Positions 10,704 to 20,300 of a stretch of 63,000 nt of DNA are shown one piece after another. The first letter of the stretch is position 1. Each line of letters begins with the position of its first letter. The translations under genes were made by a program, and so were the position numbers. A model generated the notes under the pieces. The model searched no databases. It saw only the letters and a program-made list of their open reading frames with translations, and was not told where the DNA came from. The stretch covers positions 25,496,656 through 25,559,655 of the forward strand of contig CM055103.1 in NCBI GenBank assembly GCA_029204225.1, given 5' to 3'. Source of the DNA: Diphasiastrum complanatum (Eukaryota; Streptophyta; Lycopodiopsida; Lycopodiales; Lycopodiaceae).

Positions 10704-13700
10704 AAGTTGTAACATTGTTCACTATTCAAACTTCAAACTTCATTGTTGATGGAAGTTTCAAGTTAGTAGTTAGTAGTTACTAAGTTGCTTGATTCTTGAA
10801 TCTTGATAAATTAATTGATTCTTGAATCATTATAGATTTACCAGGCTCTAGGAGATATGAGACCTATGGCAGTCTCGAAGGGAGTGGTTTCACCATCCCT
10901 TACATGTGGCAAATGTTCTCCATCCTTTATGGAGGTCTTTGCAGTAGTTCCGCGATAGGGAGCTCAGGAACGTATGGAATGAATACATTAGTAAGGTGTA
11001 TCCCGATCTTGCAGACTAGGACTCGCTCATGGATGAGCTTGAGCTTTTTAGAGGTGAGACCCTGGAGTTCGGCACCATACTAGCGTAGCTGCAGCCAGGT
11101 ATATGCTAATAAACTATAGAGGCTAGAATTAACTATGAGTATCTACATTCTTAAAAGTTTTAGCTTTTAACATTGAGTCTTTACTAGTCAGTGGTCACTA
11201 CTAACTAGTCACTAGATACTAGTGAGTACTAACTTCTAAGTAGTACATGGCTCTTTAAACTTTACAATTTACACTGGACTATTATTTTGAGTCTTGAAAC
11301 TTGAAAGTAGATCCTTCAATGATGAATGATGAATCTCGATTCTTTTTGCAGGACCTACCATGCGGGCTGCAATATCACGCGCATGCAGGACGGGTGGAAG
11401 ACATGCTTCTAGCACAACTCCCACTGAGCCTTGTGGAAGAAGAGCTTATCAAGTCCTCCGATGAAGAGACATCTGAGGTCGGAGTACATTGAGGAAGAGT
11501 CCGAGAATGATGGTTCCTCAGGTGGTGGTGATAATGATGAGGACTCTCACTCTAGTGATGATGAGGAGGAGCCTACTGGTGCTACACAATAGCTTCTAAG
11601 GAGGACTAGGAGATGACTTCCAACATAGATCTATCATGATTCATCTTTGACTTTGCACTATGCACATTACAGTTTACAAGCCTCTAGGACTCGGGAGTAG
11701 TAGACAGTATACTAGATGCTAGAGTCCTCATTCCTTATGGAATACTCCTTTAATATCTTGTCTTGAGGAGAAATCTTGGAATCCTCCATTCCAAGGTCAC
11801 CACTAGATCTAGAAGTCTAGCCAAATAAGACCGAAGTACCTATCGGTCTTACTCAAATCTCTTAAGGACAGATATAACTCAGAGTGGATCTTACAAAAGC
11901 TTAACTAATTATCTCGAATCCAGCTTAAGGCATCCGCGACATTATTAGATGTAACCTTCCGATACTCAATATCATAATGAAATTCTTGGAGCATTTCCGA
12001 CCATCTGGCTTTACGACCCCTCAGGTCAACTGCATCATTAATGTACTTTAATGCTTGATGGTCAGATACTATTGTAAATTTGGATCCATATAAATGATGT
12101 CTCCAAATTTTTAAAGCATGAATTACTGCAAAAAGTTCCTTGCCTAGTTCATTTGAAACTATCCCTGTCCTAGCCCTTGTCCAAGATCCACTCAAAACTT
12201 TCACTGAAGTCCCCACTGTAGAAAGCGCCCTCCTACAGTCCTGGCTGTCCAAAAAGACTCAAAAAATTTGTCCCAAACTAGAAACTTTTTGGCTCCCTGT
12301 ACTCCCCTTGCCAACAGTACTCCAATCATGCAGATAGCACAGAGATCATATGCCCCTACAAAAAGTGCTCCCTCCTCAAAGGTAAGCTGCTCTCCAGGAA
12401 TGCTTCTTGGCTTCCAAGGGGAGGCTCGAACCTGGGACCAAAGAAACTTTGGATGCCAAGCCAACCAACTGAGCCAACCCCACTCTCCAGGAATGGCAGG
12501 AATCTAATCAAAACAAGTCCAAGTTTTCACCACACCACAGGCAATGATACCATGACAAATTCCAAGACCTAGCTATGGAGTATAATAACAGCATAGTAAG
12601 CACACTATGAAAGCTTGAAAAAACCAGCTATGGAGTAGAACACAAAAGCAAGAGAGAGAGGACTTCAAAGCTCACACAACTTTAATGATTATTAAAAGTG
12701 TAGTAGGGCGTGGATTCATTAGGCACTTTCGGCATATGGAATCCATTAGAAGAATCTTCACCAGAATCTTCTGACAAATGGTTAGTTCCACTAGGATAAG
12801 ACTCTATCAGTTATCAGCCGTAGGATGTTCTATTCAAGATGATAATGTCGTTATGACCTTGCTTTCTTCTCTTCCAAAGTCGTATGAACACTTGGTGGTA
12901 ATGATCTCCACACAACCCGACCTCACTCTTCAAAAGGTGATTGGTCACCTACTTCAAAAAGAAATGCGGAGAAAGACTAGCAGCCTGTCTATCAAAGACA
13001 AATCCATGGCTCTATACACCAAGAAGAAAGACTATTCCAAGGGCAAGAATCAAGTGCAACAACAACAGCAAAAGCCTCATACTCAAGGTGAGCATGGTGG
13101 ATCGCGCGTCCAAACTTTGGGCTACATTTAGCACAAGTGGGGTGTACTATGTACATCGTTAGAGCTCCTACTGCTGTAAAAATTTGCAGGTAAGGGTTTT
13201 GGCCCATTCTGAAGCTAATGGCAGCTTCAAATCAAGCTAAAAATGAAACTATTCTGAGATATATGGGCTGTCTTCTCCAAAAACGACTTCTTGGTCCTTT
13301 TTTTTGCAAGTTTTGTTGGCTGATTGTTACTCATCCATTCCTTCTGAAATTTTGCAGCATTATTGAAGAGACTAGGGCACCCCATATTGGATAGGCTGCT
13401 TGGGCAATCAGGAGTTCTGTTGCTTTGCATTTGTGTTTGTAGCAGGTTTTTTCACCATTTTTCAGGTTTTAAGTTCATTCACCTAAGAACTTCAAGTTTA
13501 CGATGCCTAAGGCAAGGTCAGAGGCATGGGCACATGTATTGATCCTAGGGGAGGCTGGAAAATCATCAGGAGGATCAGGGATGAAGAAAGTCCAATGTAA
13601 GTTTTGTGACCATGTGTTTCGAGGTGGGTTGCAAAGAGTTGTTTCTCTTTTACTTGGCAGTAGCGGAAAGGGTGTGAAACCATGTACAAAGACACCACTA

Positions 13701-16555
13701 AATGTGAAGCAATCATTACAACTTGAGTCACAAAGAATAGATTCTGTAGAAGAAGTGGAGGAAGGAACAACAGATGCTCAAACATTCGTCGAGGGCGGGG
13801 GTCCAAGCAACAGGGGGAGAGAGGCCATTTCAGGCTCTCAAAAACAGTTGCAAGAAAGCTGGAGTGTCAAGCGAGGAGCCAAATTTAGAGTTGCATGCAG
13901 GCGGTTCTTTTATGCAGAAGCCATTCCTTTTAATGTTATTAAGAGCAAATATTTTGCAGAGATGATTACTGCTGCAGGAGAGGTCGGGCCTACTTGCAAG
14001 CCTGTATCTTACGAGACTTTGGGAGTGGTTGACTTGAAAGAGGAGGTAGCTGCCCTTCACAAAGAGTTGCTAGTAATAAAAGAGAAATGGGTTAAATATG
14101 GTTGTAGTATTGTATGTACGGTTGGTCAGACACTCGAAGGAGGCCTTTGATAAACTTCCTAGCCACTAGTATTTATGGTTCTGTTTTCCTACGCAATATT
14201 GATGCTAGTGGTTTGACCAAGACAGGTGAGTATATTTATCGACATGTGAAGATGGTAATCGAAGAGGTTGGAGCTGAAAATGTGGTGCAAGTAGTTATGG
14301 ATAATGCCATTAATTGTCTTAGTGCAGGTCGTATCCTAGAAGAGGAGTATCCTAAGATATTTTTCACGCGTTGCACATGTCATTGCTTGGACTTGTTATT
14401 CGAGGATATTGGACGCTTGGATTGGATTGCACCTGTTTTGCAGATAGCACGAAAGATTGTTACATTCATCACCTCTCGATCAAGAGTACTTGCACTCTTT
14501 CGTAAATTCAGCACCACTTAGTGAAACAAGGTTTGCATATATGTATATTGTTTTGGCAAACTTGGTGCGTGTAAAGGCAGCCCTTCGACGAATAGTGGTT
14601 AGTGAGGAGTGGCATAGATTAAAATCATGCAGATCTGAGCTAGGAAAAGAAGTAGAGAGCATTGTGCTTGCTCCAACATTTTGGGGTGACGCAGAAAAGA
14701 TTATCACTTTGCTAAAACCTGTCTTGAAGTTGCTAAGGGTCGCTGATATAGAGGGAGCCACCATGGGATTCATTTATGAGTTGATGGATCGTATGGTGGA
14801 GGGTATTAGAGCATGTGATGTAATCGACCCCTCATCATGTCATACTATTGACGAATTTTGTATGGAACGTTGGAATATGATGCACTCACCTCTCCATGCA
14901 GCAGGGTATGTGTTACATCCACAATGGTTGGGGATGGGACAAGAGAGTGATGAGGAAGTCACAACTGGATGGATCACAGTTTTGGAAAGGTACACTAGAG
15001 GGGAAGTTGAGGAGCAAGCCAAGATAGCACATCAATTGGACACATACAGGAACATGGAGGGTTTGTTTGGACGACCACTTGCAAGATTGGCTTCACAAAG
15101 GGTATCGGGAGTGAAGAGGTGGGAATCACATGGATCATCCACACCTGAGCTACAGCGTCTAGCGATTAGGAATCTTCCACAGGGTTCTACAGCCTCTCCA
15201 TGTGAGAGGAATTGGAGTACCTTTTCCCTTATGCACACAAAAAAGAGAAACAGATTAACGCCTGCGACACAAGAGAAATTGGTTTATATCCATTTCAATC
15301 TTCGGTTGTTATCAAAAATGAGAGATCGTGAATTTCAAAAACTTGAACTCAAACTAAGTGACTTGGAGGCAGAAGATGATGTGGATAGATTGATTGGTTT
15401 GGAAGCTGAAAGAGAGGAACTTCAGGAGAGAGGGGACATTCCAGGGGCAAGTGGTGCATCTGATCCCACTGACATTGCTTTGGGGGATTTGGATGATGAT
15501 GATGACGATGATGAGCACGAGCCTACCGAGCATGTATTTATTGACGACGACGACATCATTGAGTAGAGCATTGGTGCTACTGACATACTATAGCATATGC
15601 ATGCAACATCACCATCCTTTTTGGTTTGTCGATTATTGCATTTTGCTACTTTTTGCTAGAGCCTAGTAGTGCTAAGTGGACAACGGACCTGTAATCCAGA
15701 ATTTCATGTAATCTCCTCTCCGATTATGAGTACATTGAGGATTTGTGGTCCTAACTCGCAATTGGTTAAATACGTTTTTGATCTACATTTGTATGGTCTT
15801 GTTCTGTGATTTTCTATTGCTAAATGCTATCATTGTTATGAATAACTTAGAATGATTTAATTTAGCTAAGTTGCATCACAAAGAAACTATTTTTGTAGTA
15901 TAACTGGCAATATTCATTCTTTTAGACATACCACTGCAAAAATCTTAAATTTTACACTTTAAAAGTGGGCATTCAACCAACTTTTGGCTTCAACTACAAG
16001 CAAGCTTCTACCTCTGATCCCAATGCAGAGACAGCTAGTGAAAGCTAACCAGAAGAGAGGGGAATCCAGAGCTTGAGGTAGAATATCAAGATATGGCCGC
16101 CAGCTAGAATTGGATTGCGCCTTCTCTCGCACAAGGAACAGAGCAATGGCCACCCAGGGCTTCAATCCCTCGCAAAACCGCCCAATGGCCGACGCCTTCA
16201 CTGTTTCTAAGTTGATCCAAAGCTTACGAGGTATGCTTAGAAGCTCATCCCCCTGAGATATGGTTCTGTGTGCAAGCAGCCCCCGCCCATGGTGCACACA
16301 AGCAGGGCGCACTGCTGTGGCTTCATCTGAGACTGCTCCTTTCTGTGCAAGCCACGTCCACAGTGCCTCGGCTTCGATGTCTGTAGTGGAGGTGGTGATA
16401 GTGAGCAGTGTGGGCAGCGCGCGAGCTGTTCTGAGAGATGAGCGATGGTGCAAGGGAGAAGCAGGCAAGGAGGCTGCTGCTGCTGCTGCCGATGATGTTG
16501 ATGATGAGCTCAAGCAAGGAAAGACAGGCATCGCCCATATCAGAGCCTGCGCCAT
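2464..16555 (-). CDS. LSMT: LSMT-family SET-domain lysine methyltransferase (chloroplast), six exons, C-terminus missing
   Basis: Family role (established): plastid stromal methyltransferase acting on lysines of Rubisco large subunit and/or fructose-bisphosphate aldolase, using AdoMet. Exons on the minus strand: 16555-16050, 3860-3832, 3706-3492, 3392-3270, 3085-2798, 2595-2464. All have GT-AG borders and join in frame to 431 codons without a stop. Residues 1-50 are Ser/Ala-rich with almost no acidic residues, like a transit peptide. The N-SET GRG motif is at 90-92. The block WAFGILRSRTF precedes the Asn-His core (ADLVNH, about 248-253). The catalytic-type Tyr lies in ALDYG (about 309). Exons 5-6 carry the family's substrate-binding region (FDDKLD, FLRLTALGG, SRDNEE). 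Family members are about 490 aa, so roughly 60-70 C-terminal residues are absent from the window. The start at 16,555 is preferred over an in-frame ATG at 16,636 because the intervening residues are encoded partly by a GA microsatellite. The exact substrate is inferred from family only. Confidence 0.93.
3832..3860 (-). CDS. LSMT: LSMT exon 2, 29-nt microexon
   Basis: Flanked by an upstream ...TTTCAG acceptor and a downstream GTAATG donor. It completes the exon-1 Trp codon, encodes SDEELAELQ, and leaves one base for the Gly that opens exon 3. This is the family's expected 'W-(S)-E-E-L-x-x-L-Q-G-T-Q-L' junction, so the microexon is well supported although very short. Confidence 0.9.
4675..6490 (+). 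pseudogene. Ty3/gypsy pol remnant: protease, RT start, RNase H, integrase
   Basis: Order along the plus strand: aspartic protease with the active-site motif LFDTGSSKTLL (about 4,945-4,975); the first residues of reverse transcriptase (DVFTSELPSVLPPKR, 5,437-5,481); RNase H pieces (AEFYVYTNHNTLRY, then a MQEFHMEIRYKNGAKNHVVD block ending in ALSRVL at 5,780); the integrase zinc-domain tail (HDSPTAGHPGVNKIDEL); and integrase core with ILVIVDRKIEMTHFIP and an SNTEHPETNGQTEKVSQTLK block. Most of the RT is deleted, and stops and frameshifts occur throughout. It sits antisense to LSMT inside intron 1. Confidence 0.85.
6491..7355. other. Unassigned stretch with a short GC-rich island
   Basis: The gypsy reading dissolves after about 6,500. 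At 6,890-6,990 there is a compact GC-rich segment with runs of C and G that could fold locally. I see no coding signal here. Confidence 0.5.
7356..7808 (+). CDS. Unrecognised 150-aa ORF inside the gypsy remnant
   Basis: ATG-initiated ORF with a mixed, protein-like composition and two Cys/His clusters (a YCYHRSCH segment and FCRFH near its end). I do not recognise the family. It sits inside LSMT intron 1, antisense to the gene, between the gypsy integrase and the gypsy chromodomain remnant, so it probably belongs to an inserted element. It may equally be a fortuitous open frame. Confidence 0.3.
   Translation: MVHDAINKLKKNICKVVEDLDPKLNIDASKVISYYSKLPNLAVISGFPKSWCTYIIHPLHKASDPVRQQKFYCYHRSCHATIKGIIFHKEVIIEAEIKQLHTLGHAGSRAQYSTSNDMFTSLAIIEEVNFRKGEDLVPFCRFHAALQFNS
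7960..8095 (+). repeat. Partial LTR related to the LTR at 1,498-1,940
   Basis: The segment shares, in order, a GGCCCTTTTTATTCAT block, an ATATG block and a GGAGGGCGCA block with the minus-strand LTR near the left edge, here in plus orientation and diverged. This marks another insertion of the same LTR family between two parts of the gypsy remnant. Confidence 0.55.
8150..8640 (+). pseudogene. Chromovirus integrase C-terminus and chromodomain remnant
   Basis: The reading gives RAKHYADFKRSPRDFKVDD, then the GPY/F-type region (KLSTRYCRPFWIIKKIGSLAY), then after frame changes a chromodomain end (KGRTEDDDSWERVESIKNFP). This is the 3' part of a Ty3/gypsy chromovirus. It is likely the continuation of the element at 4,675-6,490 and is homologous to the fragments at 26.3-28.3 kb and 34.1 kb. 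Confidence 0.75.
8641..9553. other. No recognisable gene
   Basis: Contains short ORFs (9,015-9,221 and 9,218-9,421 on the plus strand) that I do not recognise. A TTTCTCTTTGAAAG stretch near 9,035 and an unremarkable base composition give no further clue. Confidence 0.4.
9554..9919 (-). CDS. Unrecognised 121-aa charged ORF
   Basis: ATG at 9,919 and stop at 9,554. The product is very rich in Arg and Glu and probably largely helical (RRKLEEDVRRHNKRHRKQEA), with a central Pro/Ala/Val linker and an acidic C-terminus (DEGEESVEDP). The GC content is clearly higher than the flanks, which is unusual for this window. It lies in LSMT intron 1, on the same strand as LSMT. Just upstream (plus-strand side) are short repeats of a CTCTCACA type and an 86-bp minisatellite. 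It could be a transposon accessory protein or a retrocopy; I cannot assign a family. Confidence 0.35.
   Translation of the reverse strand: MAERIPPRPEGEARRKLEEDVRRHNKRHRKQEADIAEMLRQTWERHPELQIPAPTVAPAPAVELDLDEQIGMNFTPRQLIMVRERAARRRAGQEAAWSNREAERERHNNAPDEGEESVEDP
9945..10050. repeat. Short tandem repeat, CTCTCACA/CTGGCTCTCACA type
   Basis: Several adjacent variants of CTCTCACAATGC and CTCTCACAGCCT lie directly before the minus-strand ORF at 9,554-9,919, in what would be its leader. Confidence 0.7.
10080..10440. repeat. Minisatellite with about 86-bp period
   Basis: Units carry GTCTGCTCACCCACAGTGCC, CCCATGTG and TGTGTTGGTCTCCCAT blocks. Two adjacent units start at 10,270 and 10,356 (period 86), with a diverged unit before them and a partial one after. 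GC-rich compared with its surroundings. Confidence 0.75.
10567..10665. repeat. Cluster of GGTACC palindromes
   Basis: About ten GGTAC/GTACC motifs, several fused as GGTACCGGCGGTACC, occur within 100 bp and are followed by a (TA)n run at about 10,671-10,701. Dense short palindromes like this resemble subterminal repeats of a DNA transposon. The hAT remnant that follows in the same orientation suggests this is its end. Confidence 0.6.
10868..11600 (+). pseudogene. Decayed hAT transposase C-terminal region with a probable intron
   Basis: The reading EWFHHPLHVANVLHPLW aligns by eye with WNMMHSPLHAAGYVLHPQW in the better-preserved hAT at 13.5-15.6 kb. It is followed by LRNVWNEYISKVYPDLAD and DELELFRGETLEFG. 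A likely intron (about 11,099-11,351, TTTTTGCAG acceptor) separates a short downstream segment ending in an acidic, Ser-rich tail. In-frame TAG codons show it is dead. Confidence 0.65.
11905..12180 (-). pseudogene. Ty3/gypsy RNase H fragment
   Basis: The minus-strand frame encodes SNELGKELFAVIHALKIW, RHHLYGSKFTIVSDHQALKY and EMLQEFHYDIEYRKVTSNNV, the RNase H domain of Ty3/gypsy pol with its usual D/E/H surroundings. It is isolated: the upstream reading breaks near 12,180 and no integrase follows. Confidence 0.85.
12290..12482 (-). mobile_element. tRNA-derived SINE
   Basis: On the minus strand an A-box-like TGGCTCAGTTGG (12,465-12,476) is followed about 33 bp later by a B-box GGTTCGAGCC (12,423-12,432), the internal RNA polymerase III promoter layout of a tRNA. 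The sequence between them cannot form a proper anticodon arm, so it is a SINE head rather than a tRNA gene. A decayed relative lies at 17,300-17,391. The 3' limit is uncertain. Confidence 0.65.
12778..13131 (+). pseudogene. Ty1/copia gag fragment
   Basis: The frame encodes MTLLSSLPKSYEHLVVMIST, LTLQKVIGHLLQKEMRRK and a Lys/Gln-rich tail. This matches the C-terminal half of the copia gag (UBN2-type) domain. The zinc knuckle is absent. Sequence before (12,483-12,777) and after (13,132-13,502) gives no clear domain. Confidence 0.75.
13503..15566 (+). pseudogene. hAT-family transposase (BED finger, DUF659, hAT dimerisation), two frameshifts
   Basis: Frame 1 (13,503 to about 14,115): BED-type finger with CKFC and a downstream KPC, then a CRRFFYAEAIPFNV block. 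Frame 2 (about 14,115-14,515): DUF659/catalytic region with GWSDTRRRPLINFLA, VVMDNAINCLSAG and the CTCHCLDLL motif. Frame 3 (about 14,515-15,566): WNMMHSPLHAAGYVLHPQWL, the dimerisation motif PCERNWSTFSLMHTKKRNRL and a long Asp-rich tail. Joining the frames gives about 690 residues, a plausible full length. The first catalytic Asp appears replaced by Tyr (MYGWSD where CDGWTD is usual), and the finger lacks its His pair. It lies antisense to LSMT in intron 1. Confidence 0.88.
15567..15958. other. 3' flank of the hAT element to LSMT exon 1
   Basis: A/T-rich sequence with no coding signal. The hAT terminal inverted repeat and target duplication should be here, but I could not identify them. Confidence 0.4.
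16050..16555 (-). CDS. LSMT: LSMT exon 1 (transit peptide and N-SET)
   Basis: 506 nt, ending in the first two bases of a Trp codon followed by the donor GTTAGC. The third base is supplied by exon 2. It encodes the Ser/Ala-rich leader, the GRGLLA N-SET strand, the SIPRKLWI segment and the RPYLDILP segment typical of the family just before the long first intron. Confidence 0.92.
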
Positions 16556-16558
16556 CGC

Positions 16559-16577
16559 GCTCTCTCTCTCTCTCTCA
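16559..16577 (-). promoter_or_regulatory. GA repeat in the LSMT 5' leader
   Basis: On the coding strand a GAGAGA tract ends a few bases before the chosen ATG. GA/CT leaders are common in plant genes; a regulatory role here is inference. Confidence 0.45.
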
Positions 16578-16639
16578 CAAGGAGAATTAGCCTTAAACCA
16601 AATGCCTTTAAATAAATGCCTTTGCCTTAAAATCAAATA

Positions 16640-16810
16640 AACGCCCTTTGAGTGAGAGAGTAGCCCAATAGGAAGGAAGAATTGGCCCTAAAATGAAACG
16701 CCTTTGAGTGAGAGAGAGTAGCACAATAGGAGTGCATTCACAATGAGAGAGAACCCTTGTCACTAGCCTTCTACTAAGAGAGGACCCTTGTCACTAGCCT
16801 TCGAGTGTCC
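16640..16810. repeat. Short direct duplications upstream of LSMT
   Basis: A CCTTTGAGTGAGAGAG-AGTAGC unit recurs at about 16,646 and 16,692, and an ACCCTTGTCACTAGCCTTC unit at about 16,754 and 16,785. They lie in the presumed promoter region of LSMT. Confidence 0.6.
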
Positions 16811-17059
16811 TTCTTGGGCCCGTCTTCTCACACATGGTGAGTTGTGGTGCGCAGCACTTCATTTTTGAGTTTGGGTTGTCCACTTAAGTTCTATTCTATG
16901 TGATCACACGAGTTGATAATACCAAAAAGCATTTCTTTAGGTCAAAAAGATATCTTTCAATGAAGACCTAGGATGATCATATTAGTAATGGAGTCAATTG
17001 AGATATGCTTTTTAGAAGGATTTTATCAAAATATGGTTCCTCATAATTATCATAAATGT

Positions 17060-17215
17060 TCATAGAGATTATTTCACAAAATGGCATAGAAGCCCAGTGA
17101 CTAGTATTAGAATCCCAGTGACAATATCCTGATGAGATTATTTCACAAAATGGCATAGAATATTCCCATTGAACTTCCAACTTGTATGGACTAAAACTAG
17201 TATTAGAAGCCATGA
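17060..17215. repeat. Local direct duplication
   Basis: ATTATTTCACAAAATGGCAT occurs twice (about 17,069 and 17,138), each followed by diverged ACTAGTATTAGAA and TGACAATA-CCTGATGAG blocks. Confidence 0.65.
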
Positions 17216-17299
17216 CAATAACCTGATGAGCAATTTTTTATTTTATTTATTAATTTGAATTGTGAACAATTTGTAAGATTGATTTTGATTTGGTAAGAG

Positions 17300-17391
17300 A
17301 GCCATGAAATGCATCTTGCTTTCCCAAGGAGGCTTGAAGCTGGGACCAAAGAAATTTTAGCTGCCAAGCTAACTAACTAGTTGACCCAACC
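17300..17391 (-). mobile_element. Decayed second copy of the tRNA-derived SINE
   Basis: The minus strand shares TTTCTTTGGTCCCAG, CTTGGCAG/CTAAA and the AAGC-CAAGA-GCATT block with the SINE at 12.3-12.5 kb. The A and B boxes have several substitutions. Confidence 0.55.
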
Positions 17392-20300
17392 TTATTCAAT
17401 AAGCGAGCCATGACATGAGTTGCTTTATTAGTAAAATTTCAATCTTTAGGATTTGAAATGATGAATTAGCTTTTTAAGTACAGTAAAATGTATTTCTTAT
17501 ATGATTTGTAATTTTACTTACTAAATGGTTGATTTGGGACTTTTTTTAAAAAAAACATAAGTAATTGCTACATTCTAATGATGATGTCTTCACAACATAA
17601 AGCTAACTTTGTGTTTCATATTCTTAGACCATTTGAAAGGCTATTATAAAAACTAGAGCGGCACATTTTTCATATTTTTTTATGAACAATATAATGCTCA
17701 CATATAGTAAAAGACTTCAGCTTTCTAATATATGAGTAAGCCTTTGCCTCGATATAGGTTTTCATTTTTGCAAATTGTTTTTCATTGTTTCAATTTCACA
17801 GTTTCATTTTAGATAGTATTTTGTGCATTGAATTATGCACACGTCTATCTTGCATTCATATATAATAGATATTGTCACCTACTGAGTTCTTGGATAAGAT
17901 TCCGAACAAAAAATTTAAGATCCATATATAGTAATCAAAAGGTTTTCTTTTGCCTCATTCAACAATTGTACAACAAATTACATCATCATAATAAGCATAT
18001 AAGTTTTTGGCAAGCATGTGAATAGATGTTTTGCCCTTCCTCTAAGATGTGAATAGTTGGATTTATGTGATGATATTATGTCATTGTATTCAACAATTAG
18101 TTGATTTGTTTGATTTGAGGCTTCACAAAGTGATGTAGCAATAAAGATTGATGCAATCATAAATGTAAGGTGTGTGAATAAAGTGACTTTTAGGACCTTG
18201 AATGGATCTAATCAATCCACAAGAGTTATTGTTTGCATTGATTTATCTCCATCATTAGTCCTTGAGGAAATGCCAAAATTTTTGATTTAACAAGCAAGGG
18301 CAATCTAAAAAAAGATGTCAGTGATCCAAAAGGGCTTACACACATGTGAAATACAAACTATATAGTACAGCCTCCAACCTGAAAACAAAGTACATAAGCA
18401 GCTGATAACAGTAGACACAAAGTTTTGCAAAGCAGCAAGAGAAATCACACAAGTTTGATAGAAAACACTCCAATGATGATTATGGCTCCAAAATGAGCAA
18501 ATATATAATAATGGACCTTGAGGTTGTTGGTAGAGATTATATTGCCATCTCTAGTTTGATCTACTCATCATGACTTTACCTAATGATTAGGTATGCCAAC
18601 CTAGGATTGGCAAATCACCTACCAATTTTTCTAGCAAATAGGTTCCCACATATGTGGAATCAAAATATGTACATAACTACATGATTAATCACGCTAATAT
18701 TTGCATTTTTCACAAGGTAAAATATCCTCAAATGAGATGATGAGCCTCAGATTATATGAGACAAATTTTCTAATGAATGATACTACTTTTATCATATAGG
18801 ATTAAAATGTATGTATAGTTTCATTCTCATTGAATATCAATCTAAGGTCTAGGATAATCGGGATCAACATATTATGTTCATAATTTTTATAATTACCTAC
18901 ACATCATAAACTTACAATTTGATGTGTATATTATTAAAGTTATAAGAAATTATGTAAAATCTAGCTAGTAGTTTCATTGTTGATGAGATCAAGCATCCCA
19001 CTCTCATGTAAATAGTAACTTGCCCAATCCCGATACAAGTATGATAAATACCTAGAAAAATTATTTTACCCATGATGCAAGTCAACATATTTATACATGA
19101 ATACCCATCACACAAATTTATCAAATCCTTAGAGAACAACATGACGTAGCACTTTCAGGCCACATTTATTGTAACCCTAAACATCAATGGAATTTTTGGC
19201 ACACCAACAATTGAAATGACCAACCCAACATCATCAACTATTGCAGATGTAAATTGCATAGTGCTGTCAAACAATCGATATCCAATTTACTCCATGTAGG
19301 GACATTGCCGATAATCCATCAAGAACTATGTTCGTGGCAAAGTTGAGCAGCACAAGGTCAGCAATATAAGAAATGGATTTGCCTCTCCTGATCCTGGACC
19401 CTATGCAAACTAATTTCAAGTATGAGAGTATGGAAAGCATCTTGCCTGTTGTTGTTTTAGAAGCAGTACAACTAACAATATTCAATATTTCCCCACACAT
19501 GATAAAAATTTGTCACAAAATGAGAAGATGCACATTAGAACTCAAAAAACACATGAAATGATATGAGCATACCAATGCCAACATGCAAATGTCCAAATAA
19601 CATTAACCGAATCTTGTTGTCAAACTTGGTTGAGATGATCGATGGTTTGTTGAATTCAAAATATCCACGTGGCTGCTTTGAAGTAGGTGCCATCATAAGA
19701 GTTGTGTCAATGATAGGTACACTCGTTTGTTCCTTTGACCTTTGCTAGACATTGTCGTGGCACTCTATCATCAATTTGTTGGTCTCCATTTTCTAGTCTA
19801 AACTCTAATACAGACTCAAGTGCAACTACCATTTCCATCTTCAAATGTGGCCCATCAATGTCATGCATTGGGATAGAAAGTGTGCCCCGCATTCATGTTA
19901 TAGGTCTATTTATCTTCCTCTAGGCAAGAACCTACTAGAAAGTCAATCCACCAAGGATTTTTTGCCACCTCCCACTCACTCAAACTTACACGCTCATTGA
20001 AATGATATGAATCCCTATACATATAGCTCTCCTTATCTGTAGTTTGAGTCCAAAGCCTAAAGTACGAATGCATTTTTTTCAAGTTTGTTTGATTTTATTG
20101 TAATCCTGAGCATATTCATCTCATTACCTCCAAACTACTCATTTTGAACTACCCTTTATATCGGGTTGCTCCTTAGCACTTTTTGCTATCTCCATGTCAG
20201 GCTCAATAGAGCAAGACATTCAATACTACAACTTGAAATCTATAAAATAGTCCACTGAAGAATTCAACATTGTCAAGTGACATTGGTCTTGAAAATGGAA

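Larger units (their letters stand above)
3861..16049 (-). other. LSMT intron 1, about 12.2 kb, filled with transposable elements
   Basis: Bounded by the donor after 16,050 and the acceptor before 3,860. It holds remnants of Ty3/gypsy, copia, two hAT elements and a SINE, described separately. The stretch 3,861-4,674 shows nothing I can identify. The intron must be removed for exons 1 and 2 to join, and the codon split across it (TG|G) is intact. Confidence 0.88.

Noticed and set aside
12201-12464. 87-aa minus-strand ORF
   Set aside because: It runs through the SINE head and body and has no coding features.
12423-12482. A possible tRNA gene (A and B boxes)
   Set aside because: No acceptor or anticodon stem pairs, and a diverged copy shares sequence past the tRNA end, so a SINE is the better call.
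15394-15666. 90-aa plus-strand ORF overlapping the hAT tail
   Set aside because: It is an alternative frame of the Asp-rich hAT C-terminus.
16553-16636. Upstream in-frame ATG for LSMT at 16,636
   Set aside because: The extra residues include a stretch encoded by the GA repeat, and the Met at 16,555 gives a normal transit peptide start.
17978-19923. Scattered ORFs of 60-78 aa
   Set aside because: Length is at chance level for A/T-rich sequence, and no protein family was recognised.
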